Shown here: piece by piece, positions 1 through 9,557 of the stretch
Position numbering within the stretch: position 1 is the stretch's first letter
How the letters are laid out: each line of letters begins with the position of its first letter
Assembly (NCBI RefSeq): GCF_965638725.1
Contig: NC_134953.1
Span: 39,546,854 to 39,610,853, forward strand
DNA from: Aptenodytes patagonicus
Taxonomy: Eukaryota; Chordata; Aves; Sphenisciformes; Spheniscidae
DNA: 64,000 nucleotides
Direction: 5' to 3'
The notes under the pieces: model-generated
Told to the model about the DNA's origin: nothing
The model's database searches: none
Seen by the model: the letters and a program-made list of their open reading frames with translations, nothing else
Position numbers and translations under genes: made by a program

Positions 1-639
1 CAAACTCTACAACTGGGATACATTCAAAGGTCATATCAAGTACTGGGCTGACAGCACTTCCTAATGCGGAAAAAAAACTTATGCACAGAGCTAACCAAGC
101 TGTGCACAACAGGACCGCGGTATTTTGGCAACAGATACTTTACTTACACCTCTACTAAAGGTAGCCCATTAACACAACGTCGACTTTCACCCACTACTTC
201 ACAACCACACACAGCCATACCCTCGGAAAACATCTCAGATGGTTTACTAACGACAGTTTAAAACACTGACTGGGGGTGGGGGGGGGAGCCCTTCAAGAAG
301 GTGAAGAGTCTCGAAACCGCAAGGAGACCGACAAGAGCCACCCTTTCTCTACCTCACGCCCGCTCCGACCAGGACAGCCGCACCCCGCACCGGGCTGGGC
401 CCCTCCACCCCCTGAGGCGACCCCGCGGGACCGGCTCCGGCAACCGGGGGAGGGCAGCGGGGGCACGACCCGGGCGACGGAGGGTGGAAGGACGGGCCCC
501 AGGCGGAGACAACGCGGGGCAACGGCTCCCGCGACGCCTCCCGCTGAGCCGCGGCCCGGCCCGCCCCCGCCCCCACCCCCGAGCAGCAGCGGCGCGGAGG
601 GCCCTTCCCGCCACCCTCCCGCGGCTCTGCCCCACTCAC
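1..639 (-). other. UBE2D1: UBE2D1 intron 1 (start of the intron, running off the left edge)
   Basis: Minus-strand sequence downstream of the donor at 639. Positions about 270-639 are very GC-rich and belong to the promoter island; 1-260 is AT-rich ordinary sequence. I see no exon. The long overlapping open frames at 276-978 on both strands are GC-rich noise, not genes. Confidence 0.75.
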
Positions 640-663
640 TTTCTGTATCCGCTTCAGCGCCAT
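640..663 (-). CDS. UBE2D1: UBE2D1 coding exon 1 (ubiquitin-conjugating enzyme E2 D1), rest of gene off the left edge
   Basis: On the minus strand an ATG at 663-661 opens eight codons reading MALKRIQK, followed directly by GTGAGT (639-634), a strong 5' splice site. All UBE2D E2 enzymes start MALKRI; from family knowledge, Gln at residue 7 separates UBE2D1 from UBE2D2 (His) and UBE2D3 (Asn), and the first coding exon ends at this Lys. The family accepts ubiquitin from E1 as a thioester and passes it to substrates with RING or HECT E3 ligases in cytosol and nucleus. The catalytic Cys lies in later exons outside the window. The start codon is in a CpG-rich segment about 1.2 kb head-to-head from CISD1, which is the next gene in human too, supporting the call. 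Only 24 coding bases are visible, so the identification rests on residue 7, the splice site and the neighbour. Confidence 0.85.
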
Positions 664-814
664 GGGAGCGCGGGGCGGGCGGCGGTGGCGGGGAGCGCGG
701 CCGGGGGGGCGGAGCGGGCGGGTAACGGCATCCGCGCGCACCGCGGTAGGCGGGGGGAGAAGGGGGCGCGGGGGGGAGGCGGGGCGCGCGCTCGCCGGGC
801 CCTTTGTGTCCGCC

Positions 815-826
815 TGCGCCTGCGCA
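815..826. promoter_or_regulatory. NRF1-like site near UBE2D1
   Basis: TGCGCCTGCGCA differs from the NRF1 consensus YGCGCAYGCGCR at one central base. It lies about 150 bp upstream of the UBE2D1 ATG in the CpG island. Motif match only. Confidence 0.4.
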
Positions 827-1832
827 GCCCCCGGCCGCTCGCGGGGCGCGCCGGGAAGTGCAGTCCGTGGGGAGAGCGGCGGCGCTGCTGCCTCCTGGCG
901 GCCGGCGGTGCGCACCCCGCCCCAGGGCCGGGAGGGGCCGCGTCTGTGACACGTCCTAAATACCGTCTTTCTTTATAGCGGCACTTTGTGAGTGGGCTTT
1001 GTTTTGATCTTGTCCTCTCCCTCCCCCTAGGAATCCTGTGGATGACTGGGAAACTGAAGTACTATTAGGCTGTTTGCCTTCAAAGAACAGGTGTTTGAAG
1101 GTCACGTCCTTCGCAGGCAGGCTGAGACATGAAGAGGAGGAATCTAACTGCGTGGAGCTTCAGAGTTACAGCACCTGCACCTGCGTATCAGTAAAAGCCA
1201 GATGTCACATTCACAACGCTGCACGAAAGGAACGGGAGAGGTGTGCTCATTGAAAAGGCCGTTGACCAGGTCCCAGCCTAGCAAATCCTTAATCAGGTAT
1301 AGGACTCTGATAATACTTTTTTTAAGTAAAGACTAGCAATTCTTATGTCAATACCTGAGTTTGTGAGGTTTAAGGCAGCTATCACTCAGAAGATACCACT
1401 CTCTAGTTCATCTCTCCACAGCTACACAGGAGAGGGCTCATACAACCGTACGTTCTAAGCGGTGTGCAGAGTCCTAGTAACTCAAAGCACTCAATAAGCA
1501 CTACTAGCAGAGGATAACTGCAAGGCCACGCCAAGCCGACATCGCCTCAGGACGCACAATGACGCCCACCACCCACTTTACACTTGCAGAGGCCTCTGCA
1601 GGCCTCAGAGCCCACTTCACCCTCACTGAGGGTCTTGTGCCGGGCGCCAGGCCAGCGACGGGGCTCCGCAAGGCGGCCGGCCGGCCGCCTGCCCGCCCGC
1701 CTCCGCGGCGCGACTCAGCACTAGCTGTGGCCACCCCCACCAGCGACGGCCCCATGCTGAGAGCCCCTTTTCTTCGCGGGGAGGCCTTTAAGAGGCGGGC
1801 CGCGCCGCTATCTTGCCTGAGGACGGTTGGTG

Positions 1833-1842
1833 GCGCATGCGC
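1833..1842. promoter_or_regulatory. Perfect NRF1 palindrome upstream of CISD1
   Basis: GCGCATGCGC is the core of the NRF1 (nuclear respiratory factor 1) consensus and is fully palindromic. It sits 50 bp before the CISD1 ATG. NRF1 drives many nuclear genes for mitochondrial proteins, which fits CISD1. Binding itself is inferred. Confidence 0.6.
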
Positions 1843-1891
1843 GGCGGGGCGCGGAGCTGCGCGTGCCCTCTACGCCGTCGGAGCGGGAGCG

Positions 1892-1922
1892 ATGGGGCTG
1901 GGGCAGAACTCCGCCGTGCGGG
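1892..1922 (+). CDS. CISD1: CISD1 (mitoNEET) coding exon 1
   Basis: CISD1 is an outer mitochondrial membrane protein with a short intermembrane-space/membrane N-terminus and a cytosolic CDGSH domain binding a redox-active, pH-labile 2Fe-2S cluster; it influences mitochondrial iron, respiration and ferroptosis sensitivity. Exon 1 encodes ten residues, MGLGQNSAVR, plus the first base of Val11, then GTAGGG. The three coding exons (1892-1922, 8177-8382, 19915-20004) give 108 residues, the length of human CISD1. Numbering is conserved: membrane segment about 13-31, cluster ligands Cys72, Cys74, Cys83 and His87. The start is chosen because it is the only ATG giving this length and phase, in a CpG island right after an NRF1 site. 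Gly at position 2 is unlike the human N-terminus as I remember it, and fits an N-myristoylation pattern. Confidence 0.88.
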
Positions 1923-2057
1923 GTAGGGGCGCGTCTGGGGGCGGCGGGAGGGAGGCAGGCGCACGCGGGCAGGACGGGGTGGCCGCGTGCACCCCGCGTG
2001 CCAGCAGAGGGGGCGCAGCCCCGCCCCGCGTATCGCGCCCCGCCGGACCCCCGGGGA

Positions 2058-2069
2058 CAAAATGGCGGC
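2058..2069 (+). promoter_or_regulatory. YY1-type motif in the 5' end of CISD1 intron 1
   Basis: CAAAATGGCGGC matches the YY1 site AANATGGCGGC. It lies about 135 bp inside CISD1 intron 1, still in the CpG island; YY1 motifs just downstream of the start are common at housekeeping genes. Motif match only. Confidence 0.45.
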
Positions 2070-5000
2070 GTGGCTGCCCCCTGCGGGGACGCGGGTGCCC
2101 CCCGGGGCGTGCCCGGAGGCGGCGGGTTAGATACGTACCTAAATAAAATCCCTCTCCGTGGCCCGCTGGCGGGAGTGCCGCGGGCCATGAGGGCCCCCCC
2201 CCCGGCCCGGCCCCCTGTGAGAGCGTCGGGCTCCGCACCAGGCCCTTGTGTGCGCATCGCCACTCGGAGCCGGCTCCGTCCACCCGCCGGGTTTTATCTG
2301 TGATGGGGGACAGCCCGTTTCAGGCACCGCTGTTTTATTTCTGCCTTTCCCCGTGCCGCTTCGCTGTCGGGCTTTGCCTTTTTTCAGGCCCCGTAGTTTA
2401 TGTGAAGCCACCGGGTGTAAATTTCATGAAAACCTGTAAATTTCTGGGGTTTTAACTTATTCTCAAAGGCCGATACTGTACAATAGGGATAACTGATACT
2501 TGCGCTGTGTAATGATTGACCTAAACCATGCCTGAAGTAGCGTTGTGTGTTTTAAATGCTGTTGGGCAACGGGCAGGATGAAAGGGTTGGGATAGATGTA
2601 GGAAAGAGTGGAGAGCTGAATTACCTGATCTCTTCTGAAAAATAAGCTTCACCTGCGTGGCTGTGCTTTCCAGTTGCAAAGCTGCTTATGGCTTATGCCC
2701 TTAAGTCAGGGGACTCCATCCAGATAGATTTTTTTTTTTTTTTTTTTTTGGGGGGGGGGAGTACTCTGCTGGGTACAGAGGATGTTGGCAAAGGCATCGC
2801 TATAGTCTAAAATGGGTTATAGCGATAGAAGGCTGTGCTTATTAAAATAATCAAACCAAAGCCCTGAGGATGACTTGATAATAGCTTGCAGCCAGGTTGC
2901 ATTCCCAACAGCAGCTTACTGTCACTTAGAAGCTCTCAAGAATTAGAACAGTTCCTGTACACTAGGAATTGAGAAGAAAACTTAGTTTGTGAGGGAAGGA
3001 GAAGAACATGCTCCTAATCAAACTGAAAATATCCTCCTTATCCCAGGAAGGCAGGGGAACAGCCAATCAGAGCATTCTGGAGGGGGCTTTGTTTAGGAGG
3101 AGGCAGCATATGGTTAATGTGACTTCTGTTAAGATTAAACTTGATCAGTGACTGGCAGGTCACAGCTCTGTCTTCAGCTTGTGTGTGTCTCAGGCTGATG
3201 AATGTTGGAAATCATACTAATACCTTATTCCCTATTGAAAACTAGACACCAGAAACTTCCCATATTCTTGTGGGATTTAATTCCTGGTAGTAATTGGAGA
3301 GTTAATTGCTTGTGTGTATATTGGTGTGTATATGTGCCTTTGGAAGGCAGTGAACAGCGCAGCTACTGCTTTTTGTTGTGAGTAATGCGGTGGTTTGCAG
3401 GTGTGACCCCACACTGACCACAGATCCGGTCATGGTGACTTGTCTTTTGCTGCCTATCGGCCTGATCCAACAATCTTTCTCCCTCAGGTGGCCTCTTTAC
3501 CTTATGGTTTCAGTTAAATTAAGCCTGTCAGTCATAATCCCATTTCTTGTAGATGCTGTGAAGTGGCAGAAGTGACTTTATCTGCTTGACTGGTTGGCTT
3601 TTACTATGAGGCTTTCTGTGCAGCTTGTTATGCTGGACAACTCCTCAGTAAGCAAGTGCCGCGTGTTTCTCCAAGCATAGCCTGCAGAAAGGTGGCCTTT
3701 TGTGTGGACAGTTAACTACTGGACTGTCACGAACAACTTCTTGGACAATAGTAGCTTCTTCATTGGCAACAAAAGGGGGGGAACAATGCCTGAAAGTTAT
3801 AAGTGCTTCTGAAGCCAAAAGTACAAATTTTCATATCTGGAGTTACTACCTTGTAGCTGACTTTCAAATAACATGAACGTTTTTTTAAGCAGCAGAAGTA
3901 ACTTGAAAATTGCCTCTTAGGACTGTCTTGGACTGATTTTGTAGGGGTGCAGCTATCCTTCTTCTTGTTGCCAGTTCCTGGAAAGTAAATTGGTATGTTG
4001 CATGATGAGGATTGTGTACTCCTGGTGGAGCCAAGACCATCTCAGTTTCTTCATGCGCTTGTCAGTGCAGATGGTAAATGCGTGTTCTTCCTGCAGATAA
4101 AATCTGAGCGCTCTGATAGATCCTAAAACTGCCTCTGTAGCCTAGATTTGGAAACATCCAGAGCAATTTTATAGTGTTTACGACATTGAAATAATTTTTC
4201 TGCCGTGTTACACAGGCCTGTAGAGTCTTGTCCTGTAGTGACTTGTAACATTGTGTTTTGATATTGTACCACAATTGGGATTTGTTTAATAATCACTCAA
4301 AAGTTGCTTTTAGCGTTTTTATTTTAAAAAGAAATAAAACCCCTTGACATTCCACATCAATGTCACTCTGTTAACAGACACCTGTTCACATAATACATGC
4401 AGGACCTTAAGAGTTTGGCAGGGAACTTTTGAATTGGCACTGGAGGTCTCTTGAAACAGAGTTTAAAGTATTTAAAAACTTCTGAAAAGTGTTTTCCTTC
4501 CAGGTGCAGTTTTATGGTTAACTTAGTTTGAAAGATGAAATGGGCATTCCAAGCTCTTCCAAATCTGTTTGTGAAACAAAAACAACAGTTGGCAACAAAA
4601 CTTACTACCTTTGAAACCTTGCAGAATGATATCATCATAAGAGAGAGAGAGTCCATTTGTTAAATTCAAATAGCTTTCATAAATTTACATTATGTTTATT
4701 AAGGCAATACTGAAATTTAAAGAACAAACTGCTTTAAATGTTTGGATTTCATGTATTATTGGTTGATATAATTTTCCACCCTGATACAGCTCCAGAGAAG
4801 TGATGAAAAAAAAGAGCTAATAGAGTAAAAAAAAGACGCTATGATCTATTATAAGAAAAATACATATATTAAGCTGTTTGTACATATACTATCTGCCCAT
4901 GTGTGTAATAGATGAATTTGGCCCTCAGGAGAAGTAGTAGAGGGTCACTGAAATACAAGACGACAATTAAATTAATGATCTCTGTTTGTTGAGCTGGATG

Positions 5001-5648
5001 TGCTGTGCATGATTATGTGGTAGGTGGCCCGAGGGATGGTCAGAGGGATCTGGGTTAGCTGCAGATGTGCAGAACAGCTTTTCTGAATGTGCTGCAAGGC
5101 TGCTGAATTTTAGTACAGACTTCCCTGCTCATGCAAGACTACTTCTAGTCGTAGAAGTATTTTTATCATCGGAATCTTTTCCTCTGCTGGTTTGTTAAAC
5201 TGACCTGGACTTCTGGATAGGTGCAGTAGAAGATCAGCTTCCTTAAGGTGCAGCACCTTAAAGGGTGGTTCAGTTATAGGAATCATCCATGGTCTTCATT
5301 AAAGTCACTCTTTCCCCTTAGTTTCCTTAGTGGAATGGATACAGTCTGTCACTGTCCCCTCATCAGTTATTTAAAAACATTGGTTAAGATTTGATCTATT
5401 GGCAACGCATCAGCTAGTGGCTTGGGCGATCCTTGCAACTGCTGCTTTTCTGAAATCCCCAGTATGGGCAATCACTCTGTTTTGCCTGGTGCTGTTGTCG
5501 CTGCTAGAAATCACTTTAAACTTGTCAGACCCAGCTTGTCCCTGAACTGGCTGGGTACCTCCTCCCTTGCCACAGCCCTGCTCTTCTTGAGGAAACATGC
5601 TCAAGTGAGAAGGGGAAAGGGTGCTGCAGACTCTCTGCGGTGGCTTTC

Positions 5649-6251
5649 TGTCATGGTTTAACCCCAGCCAGCAACTAAGTACCACACAGCCGCTTGCTCG
5701 CTCCCCCCCCGGTGGGATGGGGGAGAGAATCGGAAGAGTAAAAGTGACAAAACTCGTGGGTTAAGATAAAGACAGTTTAATGGGTAAAGCAAAAGCCACG
5801 CACGCAAGCAAAGCAAAACAAGGAATTCATTCACTACTTCCCATCGGCAGGCAGGTGTTCAGCCATCTCCAGGAAAGCAGGGCTCCATCACGCGTAACGG
5901 TTACTTGGGAAGACAAATGCCATCGCTCCGAATGTCCCCCCTCCTTCATTCTTCCCCCAGCTTTATATGCTGAGCATGACATCATATGGTATGGAATATC
6001 CCTTTGGTCAGTTGGGGTCAGCTGTCCCGGCTGTGTCCCCTCCTAGCTTCTTGTGCACCCCCAGCCTACTCGCTGGTGGGGTGGGGTGAGAAGCAGAAGA
6101 GGCCTTGACTCTGTGTAAGCACTGCTCAGCGATAATGAAAAACATCTCTGTATTATCAACACTGTTTTCAGCACAAATCCAAAAAAAAAAAAAAAAGCCC
6201 CATACTAGCTATCATGAAGAAAATTAACTCTACCCCAGCCAAAACCAGCAT
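5649..6251 (-). mobile_element. Solo LTR, endogenous retrovirus (ERVK-like), antisense to CISD1
   Basis: About 600 bp bounded on the plus strand by TGTCATGG and CCAGCA(T). It is flanked by the same hexamer GCTTTC (5643-5648 and 6252-6257), read as a 6-bp target duplication as expected for class II (ERVK) insertions. On the minus strand it reads TG..CA with a TATA-like ATATAAAG near 5970 and an ATTAAA further on, so the promoter points against CISD1. The sequence strongly resembles an LTR repeated many times in neoavian bird genomes; that resemblance is from memory, not a search. No internal retroviral genes adjoin it, so it is a recombined solo LTR. The exact right end is uncertain by one base. 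Confidence 0.75.
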
Positions 6252-7437
6252 GCTTTCCTTGGAAGAACCTGCTGCCTCTGATTTAAGCTGTGGCTGTTCT
6301 TTGGATTGGTTTGGGCTGTTGTGCTAAACTAAAGCAGATTTTCATAGAATCTCTTCTTTAATTTCACCTTCTCACTTCTTTACCCTATTAAAATTAATGC
6401 ATTACTCTGGCTAGTTTGTAATGGGGAGAGAAAGAGGTGAGAACTCACTGCATGGATATAAAACACTGAATTCACAATATGCTTTCTGGGGCTTTTATCG
6501 TTTTAAGGAGTTTGGGAGCAGGGAAACATGCCCTAAATTCTTTGATGTTAAAAAAATGGTTTTCTGTATCTTAATATCACCCTGTTGTTACAGGGAGGGT
6601 TTGTCACCCATTTGCAGGGGAGTTTTCGGTATATGTTGGTCTCTTCTTCATTTACTAAGAAAATGAACTCTGAAGGATTTCTGCATCTTTTACTCCTTTA
6701 GTAAGACTCTAAAGGAGTGCCTGCCTTCCTTGATCTAACAGGGCTGCAGACATCGTACAAATATTTGTCTAATTCCACGTATTGCTACATCCAGACCCTT
6801 GTGGATCAGCATGGTGCGTATGAGCTAACGCAATGTTTTAGCTGAGGAAAGGCTTCAAGGTATGGATTTTAGAAAAGGCTGTGGGACAGGGCAGAAAACC
6901 TTCTCAATCCTTTTAGTGCAAGCTCACAGTGGCAATACAGCAAGTCAGTCAGCTGTGGAAAGAAGCAAGAACTAACAAAGGCTTTCTGTTTAGAGTGCTT
7001 TAGAGTTAATGTAGTAATGTCTCTTGCCCCAAAGATGCTATGTGGCTTGGCGTCTTTCAAATCCAATGCAAACATTGAAGAGCAAGATAGAAATTCCCAA
7101 CTGGAGACTGTTTTAGTTTTCCTAAGTTGTGTAAATGTGCTAAAACTTAAATTCCTGTTTGATTTGTTTGTCTGTAGAGTCAGCTGAACTCTGTATGTAC
7201 ACGCTAGGAGTATATGTGTGAGTAGAAGTGGCGGATAAAAAGCAAAAAAGGAGCGGCTGCCTGCAGCTCTGAGAGAAATGGCTGGAGCTGTTGCCGCAAC
7301 CAGAACCTTCGGGCCAAAGTCCAGCGTATTTTCATGAGGCAGAGAGGAAACAATAAAGCCACAAAAAAGTAGGAAAATTCCTTGCAGAAAAGGAAATTAT
7401 ACCAAGCGAGCGAGACTGCAAAGATTTTACAGATATC

Positions 7438-7458
7438 GGGGGGGGGGGGGGGGGGGGG
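7438..7458 (+). repeat. G21 homopolymer followed by T run
   Basis: Twenty-one consecutive G on the plus strand, then A and a T run. One of several long G or C runs (2750-2759, 27906-27922, 34158-34172, 36366-36378). Confidence 0.9.
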
Positions 7459-8176
7459 ATTTTTTTTTAATGGAAGTTGTCTTTCAGGGAGTCAGGACCT
7501 AATCCAATTAAAATGAACTCGTGCTATTATTCTTAAATATAATCTTTTTGGATCCATATTCTTTTCTGTACACCACAGTAGGGATTTAATCTAAGCTGGC
7601 TTTTGTTATTCTTCAGAAGTGGTAGTATATTAAATAATTTCCCTATTGCCAAACACCTGTTAACATTTTTAGTTGCAAGATGCATTATATTAAAAGCTAC
7701 TCGGTACCCATACCTTGGGGGGGATCCTGCTTGGGTTGTTGATGCTGAGTGTTCTTCTTTAGTGACTTTCCTGCAACTGAAACAACAGGGGGTTTTGTTG
7801 CTACGGGGTGTACTTATAGCTGGTTTAATGTGCTGAACTTGGAAACGCTATACTACCGATGTTGGTATCACAAGTTCCCAAACAAAAGGTTTAAAAAAAA
7901 CCCCAAAAAACCAGACCCTGCCAGGTTAATCCTCGCCCTTGTGTAGAAGGGATTGGGGTGAAGGAGAACTCTGATCAGGAGAAAGGAGTAGATTAACTAG
8001 GTGAGTGTCGAAAGAATATATTCTTCCCAAGTACTGCGTTACCACTACAGAACAAAAAGGTCTGTTGGAAAGTAGAGGTGTTGCCACAAGCATGAAGACA
8101 TTGACTACTGAGCAGTTTTAATAGAAAGCTGTGGTCAAAAAGTGATAGTCTCTTTTTTTCTTCTCTTTTATTCTAG

Positions 8177-8382
8177 TTGAATGGATTGCTGCAGTCTCCG
8201 TAGCTGCTGGAGCAGCTGCTGTTGGGTATCTCGCTTACAAAAAATTTCTCTCTAAAGACAAATGCTGCAAAGCAATGGTGAATCCCCATATCCAGAAGGA
8301 TAACCCCAAGGTAGTCCATGCATTTGATATGGAAGATCTGGGAGACAAGGCTGTGTACTGTCGTTGTTGGAGATCTAAGAAG
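8177..8382 (+). CDS. CISD1: CISD1 coding exon 2: membrane anchor and start of CDGSH domain
   Basis: Preceded by TTCTAG and followed by GTAAGA. It completes Val11 and encodes residues to Lys79: a hydrophobic anchor ([19 protein letters not shown], about 13-31), a Lys/Cys-rich linker, the conserved [20 protein letters not shown] stretch, and the first two cluster ligands in YCRCWRSKK (Cys72, Cys74). The match to mitoNEET is near-identical in the beta-cap and ligand region. Two adjacent Cys (40-41) in the linker replace less reactive residues of the human protein as I remember it. Confidence 0.96.
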
Positions 8383-8465
8383 GTAAGAGAAGAGTAAATG
8401 GTCCAATTTTGTTCATGTGCATGCATCTTTCAACAAAACTATTGTCAAACTGCTTTATTTAGAGG

Positions 8466-8469
8466 GAAC
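8466..8469. repeat. Target-site duplication GAAC (left copy; right copy 14642-14645)
   Basis: GAAC immediately precedes the left LTR (TGTTACC) and immediately follows the right LTR (GGTATCA). A 4-bp duplication fits gammaretroviral-type integrase. Confidence 0.85.
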
Positions 8470-9020
8470 TGTTACCATAAGCTGGCAAATTAAAAACTCT
8501 CTAAGACTCAATTTGGCGTTTTAGAAAGCAGGCATTCTTTATTGCGGCACCAGGCGCACAGGGGATCGCTCCACCTAGTGTGCGCGCTGAATCTCTCAAT
8601 TACCAGAGTTATGTACAACCAGAATATACATATTCATTGAATTTCATTAGCATATTCATGTTATTTCCTGAAACTCATTAACATATGTAAGAGTCTTTAA
8701 CGCATGTGCTCTTATGTTCATTGGTGGTCTCTCAGAGTCCTCTGGTGGTCGTCGGTCCTCTGGTGGTCGTCGATAGTCTTCCTCACCGTGTCCGCTAATT
8801 GAACTCAGTCTTTTTGCCTGCACAGTTTGTCTTTTGGCCCAGCTGCACTAGCTAGCTGATTTCAGCATATCTTCCTTATCTATTCCACCCCTGTACACAG
8901 AGCTTCAAGGCTTCCTTTTATCTACGGAATGTCCAGTCTATCTATCCACAGAACGTTTAGCTACTTTGTTTCGACAAAGAGAACCGTATGTCTCCTTAGT
9001 ATTTCTTTTATTTGGTATCA
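8470..9020 (-). repeat. 3' LTR of the provirus (551 bp)
   Basis: Plus-strand bounds are TGTTACC and GGTATCA, an imperfect inverted repeat with TG..CA termini. In proviral sense an AATAAA signal lies at 8543-8538. It is longer than the other LTR because of an extra copy of an 18-bp unit (8737-8754 and 8755-8772) and one base in an A-rich stretch near 8490. Confidence 0.95.
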
Positions 9021-9038
9021 ATCCCTCCTTTCCTTTTG
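9021..9038 (-). promoter_or_regulatory. Polypurine tract of the provirus
   Basis: In proviral sense this is CAAAAGGAAAGGAGGGAT, directly abutting the 3' LTR. Such an all-purine stretch primes plus-strand DNA synthesis in retroviruses. Confidence 0.85.
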
Positions 9039-9132
9039 AGGATTTGTAGCTAGCAAGCTACAATCCTCACTTCATTAAGAGAGTTAACCAAGTTCAATAG
9101 TAAATGGGATAGTGCATAAAAGACAGAGTATA

Positions 9133-9405
9133 TCAATAGTATATACTAAGTTGGGTTATTTGTCTCGTCATGTACCAAACCTTTATGTATAGTATAATTA
9201 TAAGCAACAAACATATTAACATTAAAGTTAGTAAAATTATGACTGGATGAAGTGTAAGGTTAAACACTCCTGTTACTGTCGGTGACCATCCAAGAAGAGT
9301 TTCCCACCAGTGATGTTTTCCATCCTTCTTCACTCTTTCCAAGATTTGGCGTATTTCTTTTGTATCATGATGAATGGTGATTAGAGTTTTGTGTCCATAA
9401 TTTCC
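9133..9405 (-). pseudogene. Envelope transmembrane (TM) C-terminal remnant
   Basis: A minus-strand frame open from about 9405 to a stop at 9133 encodes a WWETLLGWSP-type pre-membrane segment, then a strongly hydrophobic anchor (HPVIILLTLMLICLLLIIIL) and a short cytoplasmic tail. This architecture matches the C-terminus of gammaretroviral-type TM. The surface subunit, cleavage site, fusion peptide and most of the ectodomain are absent; the frame runs straight back into integrase sequence at about 9405-9425, marking an internal deletion. It has no start codon of its own and no entry function can be expected. Confidence 0.8.
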
Positions 9406-9419
9406 AACATGTTCCCGTT

Positions 9420-9557
9420 AATAAGCAACTTCTGCAAATATTTTAGCAAATTTTCAGTTCCCCAATGCACAGTGTTGTGTTCTTCCTTTACTAAATTATT
9501 CACGAGGGAATGAGGTATTACTACTAGACCTGTAGGTGTAACTGCCCATCCATCTTC
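9420..9557 (-). pseudogene. Integrase N-terminal stub
   Basis: After the TGA at 9560-9558 the same minus-strand frame continues with a short stretch containing the paired His residues of a retroviral integrase zinc-binding (HHCC) domain, roughly 9430-9475. It is then cut off by the deletion that joins it to env TM. The catalytic core and C-terminal domain are missing. Confidence 0.6.

Larger units (their letters stand above)
664..1891. promoter_or_regulatory. Divergent UBE2D1/CISD1 promoter region, CpG-rich
   Basis: This 1.2 kb lies between the minus-strand UBE2D1 ATG and the plus-strand CISD1 ATG and holds both 5' UTRs and promoters. It is CpG-dense at 664-960 and 1640-1891 with a normal-GC stretch (960-1560) between, so these may be two adjacent promoters rather than one shared core. 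There is no obvious TATA box next to either start. Visible candidate sites are an imperfect NRF1 site (815-826), an ETS-like GGGAAGTG (853-860) and a perfect NRF1 palindrome (1833-1842). The transcription start sites are not determined. Confidence 0.7.
1923..8176 (+). other. CISD1: CISD1 intron 1
   Basis: Begins GTAGGG and ends with a pyrimidine-rich tract and TTCTAG; phase 1. Its 5' 400 bases are still CpG-rich. It contains a T21-G10 homopolymer junction (2729-2759), an antisense solo LTR (5649-6251) and a G21 run (7438-7458). I see no other exon; ORFs such as 3378-3575, 4363-4656 and 6421-6666 lack coding character. Confidence 0.8.

Noticed and set aside
276..978. Long overlapping ORFs on both strands around the UBE2D1 start (149-225 codons)
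   Set aside because: They are Pro/Arg/Gly/Ala-rich and open in several frames at once because of CpG-island composition. Only the 24-base UBE2D1 exon inside is supported.
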